Of a stretch of DNA of 64,000 bases, positions 45,205-59,500 are shown in pieces (positions within the stretch are counted from its first letter, which is position 1; the number at the start of each line of letters is the position of its first letter). The position numbers were made by a program, and so were the translations under genes. The stretch is from positions 1,689,001-1,753,000 of the forward strand of contig NC_089736.1 in assembly GCF_035083965.1 (NCBI RefSeq), given 5' to 3'. The notes below the pieces were generated by a model, which had not been told where the DNA came from, made no database searches, and worked only from the letters and a program-made list of their open reading frames with translations. The DNA is from Branchiostoma lanceolatum (lineage: Eukaryota; Chordata; Leptocardii; Amphioxiformes; Branchiostomatidae).

Positions 45205-47571
45205 CTAATGATGAGGCACTGCAAATACCAACGGACTAAAAGGAAACTGTTCACTGGTGTTCACAACACCTGTAGGTGCCTGTTGAGCCGTTGGCGTCGC
45301 TTGCCGTGGTGCTGTGGGGATCTGTGGTGTCGTATGCGGAAACCCCCCGGTTGAAACGGTCATAGTTCCTATTGAAACAAAGAATAGTTTTTCTTGGCAT
45401 GTTGATTTACGTAAATCCCAAGGACTGACATGAAAATTGCAATAGACCAAAGCTGGTCCATTTCAAGCAGCTATGGCATTGCATGAAATGACACTTCCAT
45501 TGTACTCACTTTAAAACGTATAGCTGGTTTACTTTATCAAGCCTGATTCTTATGATATCAGTCGTGTAATAACTGAAAGCTACATGAAATGTGAACAAAT
45601 GACATGCTCATGTACAATATACCTCTAAGCAGATGGACTTTAAGTAAACACCCAAATTAAACCAGACAGTATTTAGCCATGTATGGAATTGTTTTAGAAA
45701 AGTTAGAGCAAAGGAAAGGCAAACAAAGATACATATAGCTACTGCCAGGGTAAAGATGCATCAAACCAACTACATATACCAACCTCGTGTTGAAGACGTT
45801 GTCTGGAAGGTAGATATGTTCGGTGATACTGGGATCTGTGTTGTCCTGTCTGGCAGTACATAGGGATTGCCTATACTTGGAGTCACTCTGTTAACAGCAA
45901 AGGGATTGCCTATACTTTGAGGCACTCCGTTAACAGTAAATGGTATTGGAGCTCTAAATAGTGCCTGGGTGCCAGATGTTATCCTGTTTGGGAGTCCGTA
46001 TGGGCTGCCAGGACCTGGGGGCACCTGTTGAGTTGTCTGTGATTCTGTTGTTTGTATTGCCACATGTACAGGAGGCCCAGTGTTTTGTGGTGCAGGGATA
46101 GATGCTGTTCTGTTTAGCAGTCCTCCTGTTGTGACTGCTGTCTCAAGAGAAAGAGGCAAACATATATTTCAAGCTGAACGTCTCAGTACAATAAAGTAAA
46201 GAAGCGGCATTGCCATTTAGTTGTCATCTTATGCAACGTTAGAAGTAATTTGAAGATTCTAAAGAATGCTTAAAAAGCCAAAACTGTCAGAGAAAATAAT
46301 GTGCATTTCACTACTATCTGTCAAAATGGCTAATGACTGGTTCCAAACCCAGCAAAGTGTTATGTTTGCAAATTACATGCCCACCTTGTGTTAAAGGCGT
46401 TGGCTGGATGGATCCTGGAGTTGGTGGTGAAGATAGATGTGTTTTTCTGTGTGGCATCCCTACTGGTGTAGCTTCCACTGGAATAGATCAGAATCCATGG
46501 ATTTTTCATTGTCGGTCAATTGATGTTGGAGATAAGGACCAAAATCAAAACGTTCAATTTCTTCATTTCGTTACAGTATCGTATTAGATAGTTTTAAGCT
46601 ACTTTGTCAAGTGCTGATTTAAATCGTTGTAATAATCACTAATTATACTATGACAATAGGGAAGGGGCAAGAGACAACTGCAAACTAGGCAAGGAAGGGA
46701 CACAAGCTGCTTCATTTCACACAGGTAGCAGATTAATGATTTGAAATCTCAGATAAGGTCCAGAAGTGTCCTAAGAGCAATACCACAGATACACATATGG
46801 ACCCTAAAACTGCTGAAGTCGTACAGTTATGCTGATGTGTATATTTACCCAACGGTGAAGATGTCGACGATGAAGAGGCGGTAGCACTGGACTGTGGATT
46901 GCTTTGTGTTCCTTTGTCCTTCTTCCTCTTCTTTCTTGGTGATTTTCCGCTGCTTGCTGAAGTCCCGGCCTCAGCTAGGTCCTCGTTACTCACTCCCCTG
47001 GTGTCCTCTGTGCTCGGATTTCTCTGCGTTCTGTTCAATGTCAAACCTGTGCAGATTGTGTGAGATGCTTATAGGTACAAAATGACGTTGTGACCACACA
47101 ACAGACTTTCTTAATGATGGCATCCCACTGGGCCAACTAGTTACAGGTGATAAGTCCAAGTAAATAATGTCATCTTTGAACACATTAAAAATTGAAACAC
47201 TGCAGGCACATTCATTCAATGAGTCCAAACTATGCTTCCAGCACGTGACTGATGATAATCATTTGGCAACATAAGACGGTTGTGAAAAGTAAAATATGTG
47301 TCAGGATAAGTTTACTTTCGATGTATATCATCCATGTACATGGATTTCGACGCGTTGATACAGTTGACAACGTCTTATGACCGATGTAGGAAATGCCTTC
47401 CTTACATTGTGCTGCTTTCCGCTGGAGTTCTGCTGCTTTCAGCTGATTCTCGATGTAGCCCCCGACCCTCTCGTCCTTTGCCAGATCCTTCTGAGTCCCG
47501 AACGTCCGGATCCTTCCATTGTAGAGAGTAACAACCAAAGACTCCACGCCTAGATCGTCCAGCTCCTCTGA
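45205..47571 (-). CDS. C-terminal exons of the paralogue (nuclear signal, Pro/Thr-rich tail)
   Basis: Exon 47406-47571 has SEELDDLGVESLVVTLYNGR and a charged helix (ENQLKAAELQRKAAQ). Exon 46849-47046 has KSPRKKRKKDKGTQ and a Ser-rich run. Exons 46385-46477, 45784-46137 and 45205-45368 are rich in Pro, Thr and Gln with two copies of VN(G/R)V(P/T)(Q/P)SIGNP. They resemble an activation tail. For 45784-46137 the phase requires the acceptor ...gagacag rather than ...cttgag. Confidence 0.75.
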
Positions 47572-50500
47572 CTAAAAGCAACAAGAATGACAAGAATAGT
47601 GATAATTATAAGTCTCTGATGCCATCTGTAATTGGCATGACTAATCTCGGTCCGACTCATCTATATTCTTGTAGTTTGGAAAGTTCTTAAAATTAGTTGC
47701 ACTTCTTATCCATTTTTGACCAATCGTCTAGATATTAAGTCAATAAATCATAGATTAGGTGTCATAGGATATCTTTGGTCTTTGATTTACTGCTTCTTAA
47801 TGCAAGTGATTACGTTTGAACAAAGTACAATGGTTTTTTTTAACATAATGGATATTTGTACAAAATTAAAAATATCTTTGGAATGTTGAGATGTTATGAC
47901 CAGTTCCAACAGTTGTACATGGAGAGTCACCAGTTTTTCCAACTGTTTCAGCTTTTTCGACACCTCTGACCAAGTTTTCACTTGTGTCTCTTCGCCTCTT
48001 CTCCTCTTGGCTGCTTTGTTGTATCCATCCTTTTCCTCCTCGGTCAGGATCTTCCAGCTCTTACCGATTTCCTTATTGGCATCGGCAAGGGAAAATCCTC
48101 GTTTTTCTGAAGGAAATGGCAACACGACTGGTTAGGAAATACTGTAGGCCAAAAGTGTTACGTCCATTTTACTGATATTTCCAGTATACTTACTTACAAT
48201 ATTTACGGATACAATTATAGTTTCGTGACGAAGGACAAAAGATTACTCTGCCTATAGCAATACGATGATAATGCTTTTTCGATCCTGGGAAGTACAATTT
48301 GGAAGGCCTGTTTTTTTTCGACAGAAAGAGAGTAACAGATGATACAACAAGCTAACTCGTTGGGGTGAAATTTGTAGAACATCGGAAACAAGAACGTCAT
48401 TCTAAAGGTGACGCATGAGCCGTTTTAAAAACTGTTTCAGCTCACCCCTTTTCCTCGGCAACTGTTCCCTATAGTACTCGTGATATCCCGTGATCCTCCT
48501 CGTCCTCTCCACCGTGTCTGCCGGCGGTCTCCGCTTACTGCCGCCCTTACTCTTACGGTAGTTCCCGATGAAGTTCTGAAGGGGCAACATAGAACACGGT
48601 GATGTTTGTCATAGCTGAGGTCGCTGGTATGACACTGCAAGTCACATGTGGCATATTTGACCTAAATCTCGCGATAAACGTGACACAACCAAAACATATG
48701 ACAGTCACCCCCGTTTCACCTCTGGAACCTACCGAACTAGGATATCTTGCATTTCGGACGATCATTTACAACATGAAGATTTATTTATCATAGCATAAAT
48801 GATAAACAGTATATAGAGAGTATAACGTGTAATAACGTGTAATGGATAACGTGTAATAATCAATGGATATGCGTATGGCATCATTTCCGTGTCAAAATTA
48901 CGTACGTAAAAAACGTCACGTTTTGGCGTTTATACGTGACGTATTGGGGGTCAATACGTCACGTATGAAAGGCCTACGTCACGTATGCCGGAACGTACGG
49001 ATACGTGACATACATATGGTTTTGCAATTTCCGTGTCAAAATTACCTACATAAAAAAACGTACGATTTCTCGTCCAAACGTCACGTATAACATGTCATAC
49101 GTCACATAAGGCATATACGTCACGTACTAAACGTGACATACATATGTCATGGCATGTTTAGATCAAAATATCTACGTAGACGTCACGTTTTGTGGTTATA
49201 CGTTACGCACATAAATGAGTTATGTTAACGTACCACGTTAACGTAACGAATGTAGGCCCTTCAAGTTATTATAACAAACAACGTTAACATAACGTAGTCG
49301 TAGTTATCATAACGCATTACGTTAACGTAACATAGTCATTTACGTTATCATAACGCAGAGCGCTAACGTAACGTACACTAGAGTGAACCTTTATAATAGG
49401 CGTGTTCTGTTTACGTCATTGGTTTATGTTGTGTATAACGTCAACGATAGACGCGTTCTGGTGACGTCATCAGTTTATGTTATGTACAACGTGTATGATA
49501 GACTTGTTCTTGTGACGTCATCAGTCTATGTTTTGTAAAAGCCGCAGCACACAATGTATTAGTGTGGGTACAAAGTAGTACGGACACAATTTTTGATGCC
49601 TGGCTAGAATATCCTATGTGAGCATTAGCCAGATTTAAACTGTGCCGTGGGATATACTGTCTGAATTGATGAATTGAATTGTGAACCATTCTGTTCGTGT
49701 ATATTCGAAAGTGCGCCATGCTACGCGTCAACCCGTTCATTGAGTGAACTCAACAGATAGGCGATGCTCTTGTCGACTGTCCGCATCAAATCGTCGTCCA
49801 AATGCCCGAAGGTCGCGTACAGTCTTCCTATCCTCTGCCTCGTATTCGCTCAGACTTGACCACAAGCCCTTTGCGAAATCCTTCGAGCGGCTCTTGAAAT
49901 GTAAATCCTCCAGGGACCGGGGAACTTTCTCGTCCCGGCGCAGAGAATCGTAGTGGACCTCGGAGCGTGCACGTCCGACCCGACACTTGCCAACGCCATG
50001 AGGTCCCTTGTGTCCCTTCACGGGTAGAGAACAAGCACGACTGTGAGTACTTGGAACCTGCCATGATCCTAGCGCGATGCCGGAAGCGGTGACCTTGAAG
50101 GACGAAGACGAACACGAGCTGGAAAAACTTGAAATTTTAGTGAGAACGGACCGCTGTGGCCGGCACGCGCCCTGTGATCGCCGAGTGACTGTCGGCGGAA
50201 GTGGTCTGAGCGGAGATGCAGACGGGGGGGGGGGGGGGGGGACACGTGCTCAGGACCCGTATGTCGGGGGCGGAGCTTGACCACGGAGACGCCAGACTAC
50301 GCGTCAACCCTTCCATGGTGATCAGCCATTGGTTGGAAATCAAGGTGGTCGTGAGCTCGCTGCTTGTGTGGATTACCGCCCAGCGGGCCGGGTGACAGTT
50401 TACAGTTCACCATACTTTCTGTAAAGACGCATTGCATTATCAGAATATGAATTTACATGAATGTTATAGCCGACTTGATGGATAAAATATGGGGAAGTAT

Positions 50501-53500
50501 AGTAGAGCATTTGTCATCGATTGTGTAACTATTGTGACATTCGTCCCATTCTCATCCATTTGAAACCTGAAATTGTTGTCTGGCCTTGTTTGGATCTGAA
50601 ATGTTTAGATTTATGTGGGTTAGGATATGGAGGGATCACTATGTACTTCTGTGGAATACTGCCATACGGAAATTATGTTTTGGTCTGTCTATTACAATGT
50701 AAAAGCAGTGATGGGCGATGTTTTTAATCCCATATATGACCGCGGCTACAAGTACCCGCGAGAACTAACAGACACAATAGCTGCCCGTACACATCGATTG
50801 TACTCGAAGATTCCCTCTCATGAACTTTCCAAGCCCCTTTGTGTCGATTTTGTAGACACTCTGGCAGATCACACAACAGGGTGGTCTTTATACAACCATC
50901 AGAGAATCACACCTTTTTGTCTCCAATTGGCTTATCACAATACAAACTAATGCACCTGGTAGGGAGAGCGGCAAAAAAAAACCCGGGACATTTGATATAA
51001 AGGTCACTATCTTCTACTCTCCAAGCAGAGGTTAGTGGGGCAGATCGTCACCGTTTTATCATATGCCCCGTAATTTTAGTTTGGATGGGGCTAGCGGACA
51101 AAAAACGGGGCATATATTATGATAAAACGGTGACGAGCTGCCCACAAACCTCTGCTTGGAGAGTAGTAAGGGACAATTAGAGAAGCCCGCGGCCGTCGCT
51201 CAGAAAAAAAAGATCTTTCATTGCCTCCATTGCAGACTCCGTCCGGCCAAGGAGGTTGGTGAGGTTGTTTACTTTCAAGTTAAAGCTTTACTATTACATT
51301 TTTTTGTTATTGCTGGCCTTCTCGGTCTTCCCGGACAGCAATAAAAAGACGAAAAATGTAATGGTAAAGCTTTAACTTAACAAAGAAAACAGCCGTAAGA
51401 GTCTGAAATGGAGGCTAGATCTTTCAACCAATATCGATCTTCTAGGAGCTCTTCACATCTGCTTTGAAGCCCAAGCATCTGCTTGGATCACAAATATCTG
51501 ATGGATCCCAAACATCTGCTTGGAGCCACTACCATGTGCTTTTCTAGATAATTTTCCATTGCTCCCAAGCAGATCTATAGGTCCCAATATCTGCTTTGAG
51601 TCCCAACATCTGCTTTAAGCCTCTTTTATCTGGTCGGAGCTCCAAACACCCAATGGAGCAGAACGAGAAAGGCACAAGCCTCACTCACTTAGCTTTCCAC
51701 GTCCGCTCGCCACGACCCGCTACCTGGCTGAAAAAAAGAGCTGACACTCAGCAAGGACTCGGGCTAGAAAGGCATATCTATATGTAGAAAGCACATGTTA
51801 GTGGCTCCAAGTATATGTTTGAGCTCCAAGCAGACCCTATCTCCATAGCCGACCTCCTTCATACAGCTGACTCATTTGGCCAATTTCTACTATTTTCCCA
51901 GCGACCCGCAGAGACTGATAGAGAAACTGTTATTGTGAGAACATTTACAAGGCTCAACCATAAAACCTCCTTGGCTCAACCAAGGCGCGAACCTCCCACT
52001 GGGACGTGCGCGGGTGACTGGGTTTGTGCCAGAAATCGGTCATAAAAAGATTAGTAACCCGGACATTCGTACGGCTGTTAACATTACCACGCGCGAGGAG
52101 GGGAGGCGACAATACCAAGTATACAAAAGGTCACTATTGAATAGAAATATTCCGCCCTGTTTGAGTTATCGCACATCTTATAATTAGGTTGCAAAACATA
52201 CTTCTTCTTCCAGTTTGACACGGTCTTCGCAACATATAGATCTGCTTGGAGATTATGGCACATCTATGATCTAGAAAAGAACATATTCCAAGCAGATGTT
52301 TGGGCTCCAAGCAGATGTTTGGGCTCCAAGCAGATGTTTGGGATCCAAGCAGATAGTTGGGATCAAAGCAGATGTTTGGGATCCAAGCAGATGCAGAGAG
52401 CTCCAAGGAGATCGATATTGGGTGAAAGATTTAGCCTCCATTGAAGACTCCTTCCGGCTATTTTCTTTTTCAAGTTTTACTATTACATTTTTCTTGTTGC
52501 TGTCCGGGATTAGGACCGGAATGCCAACAATAAGAAAAAAAATGTAATGATAAAGCTATAACATGAAAAAGAAAACAGCCGGAAGGAGTCTGCAATGAAG
52601 GCTATGAAATATATTTTTTCTGAGTGACGGCCGGGCTTCTTTGACTGTCTCTTACTAATCTCCAAGCAAAAGTTTGTGGGGGAGATTGTGACCTTTTTAT
52701 GATCTTTTATCAAATGCCCCGTTTTTTGGCCCGCTCTCCCCACCAGATGCAAGTTCGTCCCATTCTCATCTATTTGGAACCTAAAATTATTGTCTGGCCT
52801 TGTTTGGATCTGGAATATATAGATTTATGTAGGATATGGAGGGATCACTATGTACCTCTGTGGAATGATATACGGTGCCTGGTCTCCCAGGGTAGGGAGT
52901 TTTGTATACGAGTACAATCTCTGCTGATCTATAAATGCTGGCACACGGAAGTAATGTTTTTGTTCGTAACGGGCGGCGGTATCAACTCCCCTGTACTTTT
53001 ATAATAGGCTCTACGAGCCTCTGCGGGTCGCTGGGAAAAGAGTAGAAATTAAATAGAGTCAATTATATGAAGGGAGTCGGCTACGGCCTATTGGACCCTC
53101 TCTCCATGATAGCGGACTCCATTCATACAATTGACTCTATTTGGCCAATTTCTACTATTTTCCCAGCGACCCGCAGAGACTGGTAGAGGCTAATAGACGG
53201 GTACACAGTATTCCAGGATAGGTCTAGCCGCACCAACCTGAAGCTAGCCCTCGATTCGGCCTTCGATTCACAGCCTTCGATCCAGCCCTCGATTGGATTT
53301 TGCCGCCGATTCAGCCTTCGATTAGAGGGAATAGACAGAACATAGCAACCAATTCAATAACCGATTCGAAAAACCTAGAATCTATGCCGGCTCTCTTAGA
53401 ACGAATATAAAAGGCAACACAATGATCAACTAATACAAATCACTCAACAAGAAGATATTTACTTGCAAATAATCTCGGAAAGGACATAATATCACGAATT

Positions 53501-56500
53501 CGGCACAACATAATAGTGACTACTAACAAGGGACACTAGCCCTCGGTTCGGCCGTTGATTGGATTTTGTTCAACAGATTGCAGCGCTATTTGACGTTTTT
53601 CTAAATGTGGCCCGTGAACGTGAAAAAGTGATTAGGACACAATGGGTTCTACTGTACATAATGCGAGTATCAAATTCAACAGGCCGGATTTCATGAACGA
53701 GCCGCGGGGGGGGGGGGGTCTAACCCTTCAAACGCGGAAAGAAAAGGGTACATAAAAAGGCTTGCTGAACGGGTTGCAACGCTATTGCTGTTTATCTAAA
53801 TGTGGCCCGTGAACGTAGAATAGTAATTAGGATACGTTGAGATCTAGAGACCTTAATGCAAGTGTCAAATCTAACGGGCCTGATTTAATGAACGAGCTAC
53901 AGGGGTCTAATCAAGCATCGGTGAAGCTAGCCCTCGATTCGGGCATCGATTGCCTTGGAAAAAAGGGCTTGCTGAACGGATTGCAGCGCTATTGCTGTTA
54001 ATCTAAATGTGGCCCGTGAACTTGAAAAAGTGATTGGGACACATTGCGATGTAATGTACCTAATGCAAGTATCAAATTCAACGGGCCGGATTTAATGAAC
54101 GAGCCGCGGGGGGTCTAACCCTTCAAAAGCGGGAAGTGGTTCGCTCATCAAACCCGGCCCGTAAAATTTGATACTTGCATAAAGTACTCTAGATCCTAAT
54201 GTATCCTAATTACTATTTCAAGTTCACGGGCCACATTTAGATAAACAGCAGAAAGCGCTACAAGCCGTCCAGCAAGCCTTTTTTCCCAGGCAAGTCGATG
54301 CCCGAATCGAGGGCTAGCTTCACCGGTGCTTGATTAGACCCCCTTTGGCTTGTTCATCAAATCAGGCCCGTTAGATTTGACACTTGCATTAAGTTCTCTA
54401 GATCTCAACGTAGCCTAATTTCTATTCCAAGTTCACGGGCCACATTTAGATAAACAGCAATAGCGCTGCAATCCGTCCAGCAAGCCTTTTTTTCCCCAGG
54501 CAATCGATGCCCGAATCGAGGGCTAGCTTCACCGGTGCTTGATTAGACCCCCTTTGGCTTGTTCATCAAATCAGGCCCGTTAGATTTGACACTTGCACTA
54601 AGTTCTCTACATCTCAACGTATCCGAATTTCTATTTGAAGTTCATGGGCCACATTTAGATAAATAGCAATAGCGCTGCAATCCGTTCAGCCAGCCTTTTC
54701 CGCTTTTGAAGGGTTAGACCCCCCGCGGCTCGTTCATTAAATCCGTTGAATTTGATACTCGCATTAGGTACATTACATCCCAATGTGTCCCAATCACTTT
54801 TTCAAGTTCACGGGCCACATTTAGATAAACAGCAGAAAGCGCTACAATCCATTGAACAAAATCCAATCGACGGCCGAATTGAGGGCTAGTGTCCCTTGTC
54901 AGTTGTCACTATTATTTTATGCCGAATTCGTGATATTATGTCCTTTCCGAGATTATTTGCAAGTAAATATCTTCTTGTTGAGTGATTTGGTACTAGTTGA
55001 TCATTGTGTTGCCTTTTGTATTCATTGTAAGAGAGCTGGCATAGATTCTAGGTTTTTCGAATCGGTAACTGAATTGGTTGCTATGTTCTGTCTATTCTCT
55101 CTAATCGAAGGCTAAATCGGCGGCAAAATCCAATCGAGGGCTGAATCGAAGGCTGTGAATCGAAGGCCGAATCGAGGGCTAGCTTCAGCTTGGTCTAGCC
55201 GCAGTACACGGTCACCAAATCTGCCGTCGAAAGACCGAACGTCTTAAAGACCATGCTTGTACTATAAAATCACCCAATAAATTCGGCTAACGTAAACTAC
55301 CAGGGTCAGTCTGCTACTGACTGCCGTGGTGTTCACATGGGTGGTGGCCTGGCTAAGACAGTCACCACCACCCAAGATACTCTAAAACAACTTTTGAAAT
55401 TTAGAGATAACAGGTTAGGAATTGATGTATGATTATACATGAAGAAGTTATCTTTATGTAACCCAGAATATAAATGATAACACTGGCTAAAATACCATGC
55501 TCTGTTTGGTAGTATAGGTAAAGACATTGGCTGGCAGTTCATGTGCAGTTCTGCCTTACAAGTCCCACAGAGCTCCAGTCTATATAACTGGCTTTTAGAA
55601 TACCATGTAGGTACCACAGCTGCAAGTCATACTTGTAGACACACAACTATCAGATATTTGAATTCAACTGTGAGGAGGGCATTTCCAAGTTGCAATTATA
55701 CAGTTAGACACTTTGAAACAACTTTGACAGGCTGATTTGAGAGTTTTTATTTGAACACAAGGTTGATTTTCTAAAAACTGAAAGTTGTTTTGACTATGTA
55801 ACTTTGTTTACGTCATTCTGTGTCATTCTGTATTGTTTCATAATGATACATTGAAAACCAGTAGAAAAAAATATTTGAATCTTGTTCACCAGTATTATGC
55901 TAATCTTCTCCTGCCTTTGTTTCAAGCTGGAGTCAGTCTGGAATTTTTATGTGTTTATGTAGTTATGGGGGCCAGTCCACCTTTCAAACTGCAGCAAGGC
56001 CACAGTGGGAAGCACTTCCTAAATTAGTTTATTGGATCTGTCCCCAGGGTTCAGAAAAAGGATTTTTAAGTCTCCGGAGCATAAACATAAATTTGTTGGC
56101 CTTCTTGGTAAACTCGCAGACTTGTTTGTCCCATTTCAGATTAGACTGAAACCAGATTCCCAACACTTTAGCAGCGATCACTGCCAGAAGGGATCAGAAG
56201 GGGTTTGCCCCCGAGAGTTATGGGTGGAGGGGGGAGGTGGGCTCTTCATAAGACATAGTCAGCACCATACATTTCTTAGGGGTTTAAAGTTGCGCAGTGT
56301 TGGACCATACTTCAAGTGAATCCACTTGATCATAAAGGTATGACTGTTTGCGCACATATTTCCATCGATCGGCTAGACACTCTGACAGACCACACATGGT
56401 GGTCTTTTTACAATCTTCCTGTCATAAAACATCAGAGAGCCACACCTCTTTGTCTCCAGTAAATATCACAAACTTGCACCTGGTGGGGAGAGCGGGCAAA

Positions 56501-59500
56501 AAAACGGGGCATTTGATAAAAAGGTCACAAACTCTCCACCAGCCTATGTTTGCAGAGTAGTATGCTAAGAGAAGCCCGGCCGTAACTTTCATAGCCTTCA
56601 TAGCAGACTCCTTCCGGCTGTTTTCTTTTTCATGTTATAGCTTTATCATTACATTTTTTTCTTATTGTTGGCCTTCCGGTCTTAATCCCGGACAGCAACA
56701 AGAAAAATGTAATAGTAAAACTTGAAAAAGAAAATAGCCGGAAGGAGTCTTCAATGGAGGCTAAATCTTTCACCCAATATCGATCTCCTTGGAGCTCTCT
56801 GCATCTGCTTGGATCCCAAACATCTGCTTTGATCCCAACTATCTGCTTGGATCCCAAACATCTGCTTGGAGCCCAAACATCTGCTTGGAGCCCAAACATC
56901 TGCTTGGAATATGTTCTTTTCTAGATCATAGATGTGCCATAATCTCCAAGCAGATCTATATGTTGCGAAGACCGTATCAAACTGGAAGAAGAAGTATGTT
57001 TTGCAACCTAATTATAAGATGTGCGATAACTCAAACAGGGCGGAATATTTCTATTCAATAGTGACCTTTTGTATTGTCGCCTCCCCTCCTCGCGCGTGGT
57101 AATGTTAACAGCCGTACGAATGTCCGGGTTACTAATCTTTTTATGACCGATTTCTGGCACAAACCCAGTCACCCGCGCACGTCCCAGTGGGAGGTTCGCG
57201 CCTTGGTTGAGCCAAGGAGGTTTTATGGTTGAGCCTTGTAAATGTTCTCACAATAAAAGTTTCTCTATCAGTCTCTGCGGGTCGCTGGGAAAATAGTAGA
57301 AATTGGCCAAATAGAGTCAGCTGTATGGCTCTGAAATATGGGGTTCATTCAAAAGTTCAAATTCCTGTCCAATTGAATCAGTTCATTTAAAATTCTGCAA
57401 ACAATCATTACGTGTACCTAGGTCTGCTTGCAGCCTAGCTGCAAGGGCGGAATTAGGAAGATACCCAATACAAGTGGATGCTTCGCTAAATGCCGTCAAA
57501 TATTTCCTTAGACTTCGCCAAAATGTGTCAGCCGACAGTTTTCAAGCAGATGCTTTCTGCTGTCAGTTAGATCTAGACAAATCTGGTGTGAAATGTTGGG
57601 CGACAGGAATACGTAAGTCTTTAGAGGAGAGCGGGTTTGCTTTCTTATGGCACCTACCAATTTCATATAATTCAAATACGTTACAAATTGTTAGTTCCAT
57701 TGGCCAACGGATAAAAGACATTTACTTCCAAACGTTTCTGAAAGAAATACATAACCACAACAAAGGTGGGGCTTCCAAAAATAAGTTAAGATCATATAGA
57801 TTATTCAAAACTACTTATAATGAAGAAAAATATCTAAGTAATTCAAATATGAGGGTCAGGAATGCAGTCACAAGACTAAGAATCAGCTGCCACAAACTAC
57901 ATTTTGAAACGGGAAGACATACCCGCACTCCTCTAGAACAACGATTATGTAAACATTGTACTTTGAATAGAGTAGAAGACGAATGTAATTTTGTGGTAGA
58001 ATGTGTATTATATACAAAAGAAAGAAATGAACTGTATAAACTTGTAGAAAACCTATTTCCCTACTTCACACATTTAAGTACTGTTCAAAAATTCATATTT
58101 CTAATGCGACTAGACAAACCTCCCATTGAAAAACACGTCTGTTCTTTTATATCCACTAAAAACCGAAAAGCGAGGAGAAGTAGAATTTATTTAATGATAG
58201 TCATATTCTTTTGTATCCGCTAACTGTAATTGTATTATGTGACCTGTACTTAGCCAAGTGTGGCAGAAATGTGCAATAAAGGTCTTCATTCATTCATTTA
58301 TGAAGGAGGTCGGCTATGGAGATAGGGTCTGCTTGGAGCTCAAACATATACTTGGAGCCACTGACATGTGCTTTCTATATATAGATATGCCTTTCTAGCC
58401 TGAGTGCTTGCTGAGTGTCAGCTCTTTTTTTCAGCCAGGTAGCGGGTCGTGGCGAGCGGACGTGGAAAGCTAAAAAGGGCTGGCACTCTGAGTGAGGCTT
58501 GTGCCTTTCTCGTTCTGCTCCATTGGGTGTTTGGAGCTCCGACCAGATAATAGAGGCTTAAAAACAGATGTTGGGACTCAAAGCAGATATTGGGACCTAT
58601 AGATCTGCTTGGGAGCAATGGAAAATTATCTAGAAAAGCACATGGTAGTGGCTCCAAGCAGATGTTTGGGATCCATCAGATATTTGTGATCCAAGCAGAT
58701 GCTTGGGCTTCAAAGCAGATGTGAAGAGCTCCTAGAAGATCGATATTGGTTGAAAGATCTAGCCTCCATTTCAGACTCTTACGGCTGTTTTCTTTGTTAA
58801 GTTAAAGCTTTACCATTACATTTTACTTCTTCTTATTGCTGTCCGGGAAGACTGAGAAGGCCAGCAATAACAAAAAAATGTAATAGTAAAGCTTTAACTT
58901 GAAAGTAAACAACCTCACCGACCTCCTTGGCCGGACGGAGTCTGCAATGGACGCAATGAAAGATCATTTTTTTCTGAGCGACGGCCGCGGGCTTCTCTAA
59001 TTGTCCCTTACTACTCTCCAAGCAGAGGTTTGTGGGGCAGCTCGTCACCGTTTTATCATAATATATGCCCCGTTTTTTGTCCGCTAGCCCCATCCAAACT
59101 AAAACCACGGGGCATATGATAAAACGGTGACGATCTGCCCCACTAACCTCTGCTCGGAGAGTAGAAGATAGTGACCTTTATATCAAATGTCCCGGGGTTT
59201 TTTTGCCGCTCTCCCTACCAGGTGCATTAGTTTGTATTGTGATAAGCCAATTGGAGACAAAAAGGTGTGATTCTCTGATGGTTGTATAAAAGACCACCCT
59301 GTTGTGTGATCTGCCAGAGTGTCTACAAAATCGACACAAAGGGGCTTGGAAAGTTCATGAGAGGGAATCTTCGAGTACAATCGATGTGTACGGGCAGCTA
59401 TTGTGTCTGTTAGTTCTCGCGGGTACTTGTAGCCGCGGTCATATATGGGATTAAAACCATCGCCCATCACTGCTTTTACATTGTAATAGACAGACCAAAA

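Noticed and set aside
50521-50950. The 68-107 residue ORFs around 50.5-50.95 kb and their mirror copies at 59.2-59.65 kb as genes
   Set aside because: Low-complexity, Cys/Leu-rich frames without domain pattern; frames differ slightly between arms, and a diverged copy at 52751-52870 does not keep them.
53201-53232. Treating the 10-bp repeat TCTAGCCGCA as part of the inverted-repeat arms
   Set aside because: It is in direct, not inverted, orientation at the two ends, which fits a target duplication better than a terminal repeat.
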